A stretch of DNA of 20,882 nt from positions 1 to 20,882 of the forward strand of contig JAEXCA010000011.1 of NCBI GenBank assembly GCA_023393755.1, read 5' to 3'. Origin of the DNA: Actinomycetes bacterium. Lineage in GTDB: Bacteria; Actinomycetota; Actinomycetes; Propionibacteriales; Propionibacteriaceae. The translations under genes were made by a program, and so were the position numbers. Of this stretch, positions 14,357-20,882 are shown piece by piece (the stretch's first letter is position 1; each line of letters begins with the position of its first letter). Under the pieces are notes generated by a model that saw only the letters and a program-made list of their open reading frames with translations, made no database searches and was not told the origin of the DNA.

Positions 14357-15406
14357 CTACTCTTTGGACGGGACTGGGGTCTGTGCGGCGGGTTCGGGTG
14401 GACGTTGGGGTGGCGGCTGTTCGGGGTCCGGGCTGCGTCCGCCGAACAGCCGGCGCAACCCCTCGGAGAGGGTGATCTGGCGGCGGACGGCGTCCAGGCT
14501 GACGCCGAGCAGGATGATCACGCCGATCACCAGCGGCTGCCAGAAGCTGTCGACGCCGACCACGTTCATGCCGTTGGAGACGGTGGCGATCAGGATGGCG
14601 CCAAGCAGGGCGCCCAGGATGGTGCCGACACCACCGAACAGGCTGACCCCACCGACCACCGCCGAAGCGATGCTGTAGAACTGCTCGTTGCCCGAGCCGG
14701 CGGTCGGGTAGCCCACCATCAGCCGGCTGGTGGTGATGATCCCGCCGATTCCGGCGCAGACGCCGGAGATGCCGTAGACGGTGAGGATCTTGCGGCCGAT
14801 GTTGACCCCCGCCAGCCGGCTGGCGTCGGCGTTGCCGCCGACCGCATAGATGTGGATGCCGGTCGGCGTCTGCCGGAGCACCACCATCAGGATGACCGCC
14901 GCGGCGGCCAGCATCAGCACCGGGATCGGGATGCCGAAGTAGGAGCCCCGGCCGAAGATCGCGAAGGTGGGATCGGCCACCGTCACCGAGCGGGCTCCGG
15001 TGAGGATCTGCGGGATGGCCGCGGAGATGCCGAAGGTGGAGAAGGTGACGATGAACGGCGGCAGCTTGACGTAGTGGATGATGCTGCCGTTGATCAGGCC
15101 AACGCCCAGCCCGGCCGCCACCGCCACCAGCCCAGCCAGCCACCACGGCGCACCGGCCTGCATGGCCAGGGCGGCCAGCATCCCGGTGAGCGCGATGTTC
15201 GAGCCGACGGACAGGTCGATGCCCCCGGTCAGCAGCACCAGGGTCTGCCCCAGCGCCAGGAAGGCCACCACGGTGCCGTTGAGCATCAGCACCTGGACGT
15301 TGCTGAGGGTCGCGAACTCCTTGGAGAGCAGTGACATCACCAGCGCGACCAGCACCAGGACGCCCAGAATTCCGATCTCCTCCGGCAACCGCCGTCGTTT
15401 CGCCAT
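14357..15406 (-). CDS. Sugar ABC transporter permease (RbsC-type)
   Basis: Encodes 349 residues with eight or more membrane helices. The family hallmark GGIDLSVG (61-68) follows LALGQTLVLLT, and later GGVSLFGGVGTILGALLGA and YAVGGNADASRLAGVN match permeases of the ribose/xylose import group. As the only permease in the operon it would act as a homodimer with the double ATPase. A Pro/Gln-rich cytosolic tail (about 324-349) extends past the last helix, longer than usual. Start ATG 15406 has a strong GGAGGAG about eight bases upstream. It is the first gene of the operon, divergent from the SorC-family regulator across 113 bases. Confidence 0.95.
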   Translation of the reverse strand: MAKRRRLPEEIGILGVLVLVALVMSLLSKEFATLSNVQVLMLNGTVVAFLALGQTLVLLTGGIDLSVGSNIALTGMLAALAMQAGAPWWLAGLVAVAAGLGVGLINGSIIHYVKLPPFIVTFSTFGISAAIPQILTGARSVTVADPTFAIFGRGSYFGIPIPVLMLAAAAVILMVVLRQTPTGIHIYAVGGNADASRLAGVNIGRKILTVYGISGVCAGIGGIITTSRLMVGYPTAGSGNEQFYSIASAVVGGVSLFGGVGTILGALLGAILIATVSNGMNVVGVDSFWQPLVIGVIILLGVSLDAVRRQITLSEGLRRLFGGRSPDPEQPPPQRPPEPAAQTPVPSKE

Positions 15407-15444
15407 CAGCCAACTCCTCCTCGCCGAGGGTCATCTCGAGCTTC

Positions 15445-15474
15445 AACCTAAAGCGGCTTCCGGACACGCCGCAA
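15445..15474 (-). promoter_or_regulatory. Candidate promoter of the sugar operon
   Basis: On the minus strand TTGCGG (15469-15474) and TAGGTT (15445-15450) are 18 bases apart, a reasonable -35/-10 pair. The -10 ends 38 bases before the permease ATG, leaving a short leader with the GGAGGAG site. The -35 overlaps the palindromic element at 15469-15486. Confidence 0.45.
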
Positions 15475-15486
15475 CAGATGTTGTGG
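15469..15486. promoter_or_regulatory. Candidate operator for the SorC-family regulator
   Basis: CCGCAACAGATGTTGTGG is an imperfect palindrome (7 of 9 pairs, with a perfect CAACA-GA-TGTTG core). It lies between the divergent sugar operon and regulator gene and overlaps the presumed -35 of the operon. SorC-type regulators bind such inverted repeats next to the operons they control. Confidence 0.5.
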
Positions 15487-15507
15487 AATCGAGACTTAAT
15501 CGGCAGC

Positions 15508-15513
15508 TAGAGT
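15508..15513 (+). promoter_or_regulatory. Leaderless -10 element (TAGAGT) for the regulator gene
   Basis: TAGAGT fits TANNNT and ends six bases before GTG 15520, with no ribosome site. It predicts a leaderless regulator message. Confidence 0.5.
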
Positions 15514-15519
15514 GCACAT

Positions 15520-16524
15520 GTGAGCAAAACAGGCGCTTCCCGTCGGGCCAGGGCCCGCCAGATGCTGGAGATCGCCCGGCGCTACTACCTGGCTGACGAG
15601 TCGAAGGTGCGGATCAGCGCGGAACTCGGCATCAGCCGGTTCAAGGTGGCACGGCTGCTGCAGGAGGCTCGCGAGCGCGGGCTGGTGACCATCACCCTCG
15701 ACCACGGCGGAGAGGTGGACGAGACCCTCTCCCGGCAGCTGGCCACGCACCTCGGCCTGACCGCAGCCGTGGTCGTCGAGGCGTACGGGACGGTCGCCGA
15801 GGTCCGCCGGATCGTCGGCCGGCACGGTGGCAGGGTGCTCGCCCGCACCGTCTCGGCCGGGGAGACCCTCGGCCTGGCCTGGGGCCGGACGCTCACCCAC
15901 CTGATCGAGAGCATCGACCACCTGCCCAGCGTGCAGATCCTGCAGCTCAACGGTGCCGTCGGGCCGAGCCTCAGCCAGAGCCCGGTGGAACTCGCGCTCA
16001 AGGCCTCGCTGATCAGCGGCACCAACGCCAAGGCGATCATGGCGCCGCTCTACATCCACGACGCCGACGGCGTCCGGACGATCCGCCGGCTGCCGGAGAT
16101 CAAGGACGTGCTGGACAGCTTCGACACCCTGACCACCGCGGTGGTGGCGGTCGGCGCGGTCGATGCCGGCGGCGACGGCTCGACCAGTTCCCGGCTGCTG
16201 CCGATGCTGCCGCCCGAGGTGCGCGAGGAACTCCTGCGCTGCGGAGCGGTGGCCGAGGCCTGCGGACTCACCTTCGCCGCCGACGGCGGCCTGGCCTACC
16301 CGCAACTCGCCCGCGATCACATCCTGGCGATCTCGCCCGAGCAGCTCCGCCGGGTGCCGCGGGTGATCGCGGTCGCGTCCGACCCGAGCAAGGCGGCCGC
16401 CATCCTCGCCCTGCGCCGGGCCGATGTGATCTCCGAGCTGGTGGTGGACGCCGAACTCGCCGATGCCCTGCTGACGCTGCCCGCCTTCGTCCGCGGCCGG
16501 GACGAGGCGCACTGGCCCGACTGA
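15520..16524 (+). CDS. SorC-family sugar-responsive transcriptional regulator
   Basis: Encodes 334 residues. An N-terminal helix-turn-helix (about 14-52), with EIARRYYLADESKVRISAEL then ISRFKVARLLQEAR, precedes a SorC-type sugar-phosphate-binding domain (about 60-330). That domain contains ETLGLAWGRTLTHLI, VQILQLNGAVG and a late GGLAYPQLARDHILAIS, all characteristic of the family. SorC regulators sense phosphorylated sugars made by the pathway they control, and act as activators or repressors. The divergent position relative to the permease-binding protein-ATPase-SIS-kinase operon makes that operon the obvious target. The start is GTG 15520, six bases after TAGAGT. It ends six bases before the convergent hydrolase stop codon. 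Confidence 0.92.
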   Translation: MSKTGASRRARARQMLEIARRYYLADESKVRISAELGISRFKVARLLQEARERGLVTITLDHGGEVDETLSRQLATHLGLTAAVVVEAYGTVAEVRRIVGRHGGRVLARTVSAGETLGLAWGRTLTHLIESIDHLPSVQILQLNGAVGPSLSQSPVELALKASLISGTNAKAIMAPLYIHDADGVRTIRRLPEIKDVLDSFDTLTTAVVAVGAVDAGGDGSTSSRLLPMLPPEVREELLRCGAVAEACGLTFAADGGLAYPQLARDHILAISPEQLRRVPRVIAVASDPSKAAAILALRRADVISELVVDAELADALLTLPAFVRGRDEAHWPD

Positions 16525-16530
16525 CCGCGG

Positions 16531-17238
16531 TCAGCGCGCCGCGGCGACCACGACGTCCAGCACCTCGGGGTCGGCCAGGACGCGGAAGTGCCCGGTCGCG
16601 GCGACCGGCACGTTGGTGGCGCCCGCCAGCTGGGAGCCGACCGGGATGTGCGGGTCGAAGGCGGGGCAGATCGAGGTGATCAGGTGGTTCACCTCGGGGT
16701 GTCGGCCGAGTTCGAGGATCGTGGCGTCGTCCGGCGCCATCGCCCGGACCGCGCGGGAGGGGAAGAACCGGGCCAGCACCGAGCCGGAGAAGGGGGTGGC
16801 GATCGCCACCAGGCGCCGGACCCGGCGCTCGGCATCGTCCAGCAGGACGCGCTTGCCGATCAGCCCGCCCTTGCTGTGCGCCACGATCACCACCTCGCGC
16901 AGTTCGTGGGCGGCCAGGTAGGCCGAGGCCAGCGCGGCCCCCTCGACCACGGTGAGGGTGTTCCGCCCCAGGTCGGGCAGGACGTGGACCGGATGCCCGG
17001 CGCGGTTCAGCCGGTCGCCGGCCTGCCGCATCAGCGTCCACTCCTCCAGCACGCCCGGGATCAGCAGGACGGGGGCCAGCCAGCCGTGGGCGTAGCCGTG
17101 CGGCGCGTTCCGGTCGAGCACCCCCCGTCCGACCGCCCGGGCGGCCCAGCCGTAGTCGGCTCCCCGGGCCCGGCCGCGGTGCAGCATCTCGGCGGCACGT
17201 TCCCGGACGGCGCGTCCCCTCCGCCTACCGGTGGGCAT
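16531..17238 (-). CDS. Alpha/beta-hydrolase, lipase/esterase-like
   Basis: Encodes 235 residues. VLLIPGVLEEW (58-68) supplies the oxyanion region, VIVAHSKGGLIGK (117-129) the nucleophile elbow with Ser122, Asp195 in CPAFDPHIP and His217 in TGHFRVL the probable rest of the triad. The HSKGG elbow and the order of segments resemble triacylglycerol lipase/esterase-type (LipA/EstA-like) hydrolases and phospholipase-like proteins. There is no signal peptide; the N-terminus (1-40) is strongly basic. Its ATG 17238 lies inside the upstream hydrolase gene, 14 bases before that gene's last base, so translation is probably coupled. Substrate unknown. Confidence 0.85.
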   Translation of the reverse strand: MPTGRRRGRAVRERAAEMLHRGRARGADYGWAARAVGRGVLDRNAPHGYAHGWLAPVLLIPGVLEEWTLMRQAGDRLNRAGHPVHVLPDLGRNTLTVVEGAALASAYLAAHELREVVIVAHSKGGLIGKRVLLDDAERRVRRLVAIATPFSGSVLARFFPSRAVRAMAPDDATILELGRHPEVNHLITSICPAFDPHIPVGSQLAGATNVPVAATGHFRVLADPEVLDVVVAAAR

Positions 17239-18037
17239 GCTCGTCGATCAGCGCCGCTATCGTCCGGGGGGCGGCGAACATGGTGGCGTGCGGGCCCGGC
17301 ACGGTGGCGAACCAGCCCTGCCGGAAGCGTCCGGCGAGTTGCTCCCCCCAGGCCAGCGGGACGATCGGGTCGTCGGTGCCGCAGATCACCAGGGTCTTGG
17401 CGTCCACCCGCTGGGCGATCTCGTCCAGGTCGGCGCGCAGCAGGTGCGGAAGCTGCTGGACGGTGTACGGCACGCCCGCCCGGAACAGGTAGTCGTGGAT
17501 CGCCAGCGCGGCGACCTGCGGCGGTTCCCTGAGCCCGTTGGCCAGCAGCAGCCCGGCCACCTTCGGCACGGTCCGGGCGCCGGGGGCGACCACCGGCGCG
17601 ATCAGGACGAGGTGGTCGACCTGCTCGGGGAAGGCCGCGGCCAGCTCGGCGACCACCTGAGTCCCCATCGAGTGCCCGACCAGCACCGGATGGTCCAACC
17701 GCTTGTCGGCGAGGTAGCGGGCGATCAGGACGGCGTGATCGCCGATGGTCAGGTCGCGGTCCGGCCGTGGCGAGCGTCCGTAGCCGGCCAGGTCGATCAG
17801 ATGGACGTCGCCGTGCCGGGTGAGCTCGACGGCGGTCGGCCCATAGGCGCGGGCCGACACGCCAATGCCGTGGACCAGAACGAAGTCCGGCCCGCTCTTC
17901 TGCGGAAGCTGGCAATCGAACTGGTACGCCACCAGCGAGGCGTGGCCGTACCCGGTGCGGCTGGTGCGGTACTCCACCGTGCCGATCCGGCGGCGCCGGT
18001 AGCGCGTCTCGTCGCGCGATTCGTGACGCCGTGACAT
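17225..18037 (-). CDS. Alpha/beta-hydrolase
   Basis: Encodes 270 residues with a complete canonical fold. VLVHGIGVSARAY (53-65) gives the oxyanion site, DLAGYGRSPRP (82-92) the following strand-loop, VLVGHSMGTQVV (118-129) the nucleophile Ser123, CGTDDPIVP (219-227) the acid residue, and PGPHATMF (247-254) the base His250. It fits the broad group of cytosolic esterases, lactonases and C-C bond hydrolases; nothing points to a particular substrate. Start ATG 18037 follows TAGGCT by six bases and has no ribosome site, so it is the promoter-proximal, leaderless first gene of a two-gene operon with the second hydrolase. An Arg-rich N-terminal 25 residues precede the fold. Confidence 0.92.
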   Translation of the reverse strand: MSRRHESRDETRYRRRRIGTVEYRTSRTGYGHASLVAYQFDCQLPQKSGPDFVLVHGIGVSARAYGPTAVELTRHGDVHLIDLAGYGRSPRPDRDLTIGDHAVLIARYLADKRLDHPVLVGHSMGTQVVAELAAAFPEQVDHLVLIAPVVAPGARTVPKVAGLLLANGLREPPQVAALAIHDYLFRAGVPYTVQQLPHLLRADLDEIAQRVDAKTLVICGTDDPIVPLAWGEQLAGRFRQGWFATVPGPHATMFAAPRTIAALIDEHAHR

Positions 18038-18043
18038 GGCGAC

Positions 18044-18049
18044 AGCCTA
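18044..18049 (-). promoter_or_regulatory. Leaderless -10 element (TAGGCT) for the hydrolase operon
   Basis: TAGGCT on the minus strand fits TANNNT and ends six bases before ATG 18037. The bases joining it to the start (GTCGCC) match those at the pyrE promoter. Confidence 0.55.
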
Positions 18050-18102
18050 ACCACCGGCGCCTTTCGGTGAGCAGCCCGGCGGGGAGCCAACCCGCCGGTG
18101 CC

Positions 18103-18108
18103 TACCAT
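18103..18108 (+). promoter_or_regulatory. Candidate -10 element (TACCAT)
   Basis: TACCAT fits TANNNT and lies 42 bases before ATG 18151, giving a leader of about 35 bases that contains the GGAG ribosome site. No clear -35 is seen. Confidence 0.35.
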
Positions 18109-18150
18109 GGCCGGGCAGGCTTCACCCCGGCGCCCGAACAGGAGACCCCG

Positions 18151-19170
18151 ATGAGCGACGCACTCTTCATGCTGTTCCCGGTGGTGCTCTTCCTCGGCGC
18201 GCTGATCTGGAAGCGCTACAGCGATCGGGCCGCGGCGGAACGCCACCGCCAGCTGACGGATTGGGCGAGTGCTCGCGGCTGGAACTACCGCCCCACCGAC
18301 GGGGCGCTGGCCACCCGTTGGAACGGTCCGCCGTTCATCGGCGGCGGCGCGGTCAGGGATGTGTTCTCCGGAGAGGTGGGCGGGTGGCCCTTCACCGTCT
18401 TCGAGTACCGCTACGAGGAGGGATCGGGCGACAACTCGGTGACCCGGTACTTCACGGTCACCGCGGTCCGGCTGCCAGCCGAACTGCCGATGCTGTGGAT
18501 CGCGCCGGAGACCGCCTTCCGCCGACTCGCCCAGCGGCTCGGCTCCCAGGACATCGACTTCGAGTCGGCCGAGTTCAACCGCAGCTTCGCGGTACGCGCG
18601 GACGACGACCGCTACGCCCACGCCGTCGTCCACCCACGGATGATGGAGTATCTGCTCAACTCGCCGGCCCGCGGCCAGTCGGTGCGGATCGAGGGCAACA
18701 CCCTGCTGATGTGGGAGTCCGCCAGCCTTTCGACCGGCAGTGTACTGACCAACTCCGGCACGCTCGCCCAGGTCGCCGCGCTCATCCCGTCCCACGCGCT
18801 CCAGCAGTACGCGCTGTCCGCGGCGCCCGATCCGGCGCAACGGCCACGCAGGTACGCCGGATCGGTGACCGGCCTGCGGCCCGAACCCACCCTGCGCGGC
18901 CTGCTCGGCCCGATCGGGATGCTGGCCTGGGGGTTCTTCTGGTGCCTCATCACCACCCCCGTCGGGATAGCCGTCATCAGCCTCTGGATCAACGGCACCC
19001 AACTGCCCCACATCGGGCTGCTGGGGTTGGTGGGCCTGCTGATCCCGTTGATCGGCGTGGCCGGGGTGGGCTACGGCGCAACCAAGCTGGTCCGCGGCCT
19101 GGTTGCCATCCAGCTGAACAAGCGGGACCGCGACCGACGGGCGATGAACCTCAAGCCTCCAACGAGCTGA
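18151..19170 (+). CDS. Unrecognised three-helix membrane protein
   Basis: Encodes 339 residues that I do not recognise. Seen in it: an N-terminal membrane helix (about 4-20), a basic stretch, a soluble domain of some 220 residues with WASARGWNYRP, GWPFTVFEYRYEEG, YFTVTAVRLPAELP and MEYLLNSPARGQSVRIEGNTLLMWE, and a C-terminal pair of helices (about 254-280 and 288-314) followed by a basic tail. The pattern of an aromatic-rich domain asking for a short RGW motif is common in actinobacterial proteins of unknown function. ATG 18151 is chosen over an open frame from 18031 because GGAG lies six bases upstream. Its 3' end overlaps the convergent fhuF-like gene by 20 bases. Confidence 0.8.
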   Translation: MSDALFMLFPVVLFLGALIWKRYSDRAAAERHRQLTDWASARGWNYRPTDGALATRWNGPPFIGGGAVRDVFSGEVGGWPFTVFEYRYEEGSGDNSVTRYFTVTAVRLPAELPMLWIAPETAFRRLAQRLGSQDIDFESAEFNRSFAVRADDDRYAHAVVHPRMMEYLLNSPARGQSVRIEGNTLLMWESASLSTGSVLTNSGTLAQVAALIPSHALQQYALSAAPDPAQRPRRYAGSVTGLRPEPTLRGLLGPIGMLAWGFFWCLITTPVGIAVISLWINGTQLPHIGLLGLVGLLIPLIGVAGVGYGATKLVRGLVAIQLNKRDRDRRAMNLKPPTS

Positions 19171-19918
19171 CCCAGCGCGCCTCCCGGACGGCGGGAGTCT
19201 GCCTCGGGCAGGTGGTGCAGCACCGGGAACCGGGAACCTCCAGCAACAGGCAGCAGGAATTGCGCAGCGCGGAACGCCGGGCCGGCGGCCGGGTCGGGGT
19301 GTCCTCGGCCACCGTCCGCACCCCGGCGGGCGACACGTCCACCGTCCGCAGTCTGGGCAGGGGCGCGAGCTCGCGCCACCGCCGGTGGAACGCCACCAGC
19401 TGTGGCCAGGCCGACTCCGGCGAGCGTCCGGCGGTGATCGCCTCCCGCACCGCCATGGTCGGGACGTCGCCGGCGACCGCCCACAGCGCCCGTCCGGTGG
19501 TGTCCGCCACCGGAGCCAGCGCCTCGATCACCGGGGTCAGCAGTTCGGTCAGCGCGAGCGGAAGTTCCGGCGGGGCCACCACCCGCTGCGGCTGGAATCG
19601 ATCAAGGTAGCCGAACTCCCGCAGCCACACCTGACCCGGTGGCGATCCGACCACCGCGTGGCTGCTGTCCAGCGAGGTGAGCAGCGCGCTTCCGACCAGC
19701 AGATAGGACGCCGAGTACCACCACAGCCGGCCGGCGGTCCGGTCCGAATCCACCTTCCAGCGCCGTTTGGCCGCGTCCCGGCGTTCGGCCAGCCAGGGCG
19801 ACGAGCTGAGATCGGCGATCGTCCAGGCGGTCGGCCCGGGCCCGACCGACAGCCGCTCCAGCAGCGGGCTGGCGAACGGGAGCCGGGCAAGGACGTCGGC
19901 CGCGGACGGGCACTTCAT
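19151..19918 (-). CDS. FhuF-like siderophore-iron reductase (2Fe-2S)
   Basis: Encodes 255 residues. The C-terminus carries the FhuF cluster motif Cys-Cys-x10-Cys-x2-Cys (Cys222, Cys223, Cys234, Cys237; an extra Cys233 is adjacent), preceded by RNS as in the family. FhuF proteins hold a 2Fe-2S centre and reduce ferric siderophores in the cytosol to release iron. The rest is poorly conserved, as usual, with WWYSASYLLVGSALL in the middle matching the typical helical core. ATG 19918 overlaps the ATPase stop codon as ATGA, implying translational coupling with the importer. Length is close to E. coli FhuF (262). Confidence 0.85.
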   Translation of the reverse strand: MKCPSAADVLARLPFASPLLERLSVGPGPTAWTIADLSSSPWLAERRDAAKRRWKVDSDRTAGRLWWYSASYLLVGSALLTSLDSSHAVVGSPPGQVWLREFGYLDRFQPQRVVAPPELPLALTELLTPVIEALAPVADTTGRALWAVAGDVPTMAVREAITAGRSPESAWPQLVAFHRRWRELAPLPRLRTVDVSPAGVRTVAEDTPTRPPARRSALRNSCCLLLEVPGSRCCTTCPRQTPAVREARWVSSLEA

Positions 19919-20700
19919 TCCACCAGCCCCGTCACGTCGATCCGGTACCGGCCACCGTCCGCCGGCAGCACGGACGCCGCCACGCCGAAGACCGTGGCCA
20001 GCCGTTGTGGGGTGAGCACCTCGTCGCAGCTGCCCTCGGCCACCACCCGCCCCTGGTCCAGCAGCACCAGCCGGTCGCAGTACTCCACCGCGCTGCGCAG
20101 GTCGTGGATGGTCAGCACCACGGCGAGTCCCTCGTCCGCCAAGGTGCGCAACAGGTCGAGCAGCCGCAGTTGGTGACGCAGATCGAGGTGGTTGGTCGGC
20201 TCGTCCAGCAGCAGCACCCGGGCGCGCTGGGCCAACGCCCGCGCGATCGAGACCCGCTGCCGCTCGCCGCCACTCAGCTCCGCGGCGTCCCTGGCCTCCA
20301 GATGTTCCAGGTCCAGTCGGGCCAGCGCCTCGGAGACGATCTCCTGGTCGGTCGCGTCCTGACGCTCCAGCCAGCCGTGGTGGGGTGCCCGGCCCAGCGC
20401 GACCGACTCCCGGACGGTGAGCCCGCCGAGCTGCGAGGGCTCCTGCGTGCTCGCGGCGATCCGGCGGGCCACGCGGCGCCGCGGCATGGTCGCGATCGGC
20501 TTGCCCTCCAACAAGATGGCGCCGGCGCTGGGGCGCAGCGCCTGGTAGCAGCACCGCAGCGCCGTGGTCTTGCCGCAACCGTTCGGGCCGACCACACCGA
20601 GCACCTCGCCGGCGAAGACGCTGAATCCCACCTCGTGCAGGATCTCGGTCTTGCGCAGGTTGACCCGCAGCCGGTCCAGTCGTAGCGCTTCGTGGGTCAC
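19915..20700 (-). CDS. Iron-siderophore ABC transporter ATPase (FecE/FhuC-type)
   Basis: Encodes 261 residues, a complete single nucleotide-binding domain that energises uptake of ferric siderophore or a related metal chelate. Walker A GPNGCGKTT (38-46), Q-loop in AASTQEPSQLGGLTV, signature LSGGERQR (142-149), Walker B VLLLDEPTNHLD (162-173) and switch His199 in TIHD are all present. GTG 20700 is the start: AGGAGG sits five bases upstream inside the permease gene and the GTG overlaps the permease stop as GTGA. An ATG at 20736 would reach into the permease and lacks such a site. The gene is followed directly by the FhuF-like reductase. Confidence 0.93.
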   Translation of the reverse strand: MTHEALRLDRLRVNLRKTEILHEVGFSVFAGEVLGVVGPNGCGKTTALRCCYQALRPSAGAILLEGKPIATMPRRRVARRIAASTQEPSQLGGLTVRESVALGRAPHHGWLERQDATDQEIVSEALARLDLEHLEARDAAELSGGERQRVSIARALAQRARVLLLDEPTNHLDLRHQLRLLDLLRTLADEGLAVVLTIHDLRSAVEYCDRLVLLDQGRVVAEGSCDEVLTPQRLATVFGVAASVLPADGGRYRIDVTGLVE

Positions 20701-20882
20701 TGCGCCCTCCTGGCGTACTGACGGATCAACAACCACAGGAAGGCCGGCGCGCCGACCAGCGCGGTGACCACCCCGACCGGGACGGCGAGAGTGGCGCTCA
20801 CGGCACGGGAGAGAAGATCGGCCAGGACGAGGGCGCAGGCGCCGATCAGGGCGGACGCCCGCAGCAGCCGGCGGGCCATAGA
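20697..20882 (-). CDS. FecCD-family siderophore permease (C-terminal fragment, cut by window edge)
   Basis: Only the last 61 residues are in the window; the gene continues past its right end. They contain RRLLRASALIGACALVLADLL, PVGVVTALVGAPAFLWLL and a basic tail, the standard end of FecCD/BtuC-type permeases, where the GAPFFLWLL helix pairs with the ATPase. It forms the membrane channel for the ATPase encoded next, with a 4-base GTGA overlap. Confidence 0.9.
   Translation of the reverse strand, partial: SMARRLLRASALIGACALVLADLLSRAVSATLAVPVGVVTALVGAPAFLWLLIRQYARRAQ

Noticed and set aside
16521..16534. Perfect palindrome CTGACCGCGGTCAG spanning two convergent stop codons, as a bidirectional terminator
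   Set aside because: TGA facing TCA is complementary by necessity, so only the CCGCGG centre and one outer pair are informative; the stem is too short to argue for termination.
20701..20736. Earlier ATG start for the siderophore ATPase
   Set aside because: It lies inside the permease gene without a ribosome site, whereas GTG 20700 has AGGAGG five bases upstream and the usual N-terminus.

Overview
This window looks like ordinary chromosome from a high-GC actinobacterium. Codons are strongly G/C-ending, GTG starts are common, several genes have an actinobacterial leaderless promoter (TANNNT 6-7 bases before the start codon), and the pyrE, TrmH-family and fba genes lie near each other. Genus cannot be fixed from the sequence alone; a propionibacterium-like organism is only a guess. 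I see no tRNA, rRNA, CRISPR array, transposase, phage gene or recognisable defence system.

Left part (1-6514), all on the minus strand: fba (class II aldolase), a small two-helix membrane protein with a possible PH-like domain, a TrmH-family RNA methyltransferase, a DUF368/PopT-type lipid-carrier translocase, lemA with an unusual Pro/Gln-rich tail, pyrE, and a spermidine-synthase-fold protein. Gaps in this part hold a 34-35 base direct repeat (1791-1896), a 425-base non-coding stretch with competing inverted repeats (3406-3830), a perfect 16-base palindrome at the pyrE promoter, and two copies of a short interspersed repeat (5604-5693).

Middle (6658-9621): a plus-strand orphan NifX/NifB-like small protein, a minus-strand S9 prolyl-oligopeptidase-family peptidase, and a plus-strand DUF2500-like membrane protein.

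Sugar locus (9631-16524): a minus-strand operon runs permease, lipoprotein binding protein, double ATPase, SIS-domain isomerase-like protein, xylulokinase-like FGGY kinase. It is divergent from a SorC-family regulator gene. Together these would import a pentose-like sugar or ketose, phosphorylate it and perhaps isomerise it, under control of a regulator sensing a sugar phosphate. A partial palindrome in the shared intergenic region overlaps the likely operon promoter. The SIS protein has lost residues I recall as catalytic in KdsD, so its reaction is an open question. This is the best candidate in the window for something undescribed.

Right part (16531-20882): two overlapping alpha/beta-hydrolase genes (minus), an unrecognised three-helix membrane protein (plus), and the end of an iron-siderophore uptake operon (minus): FecCD-type permease (cut by the window edge), FecE/FhuC-type ATPase and FhuF-like 2Fe-2S reductase. 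The last three overlap by 4 bases at each junction, so uptake and reductive iron release appear translationally coupled.
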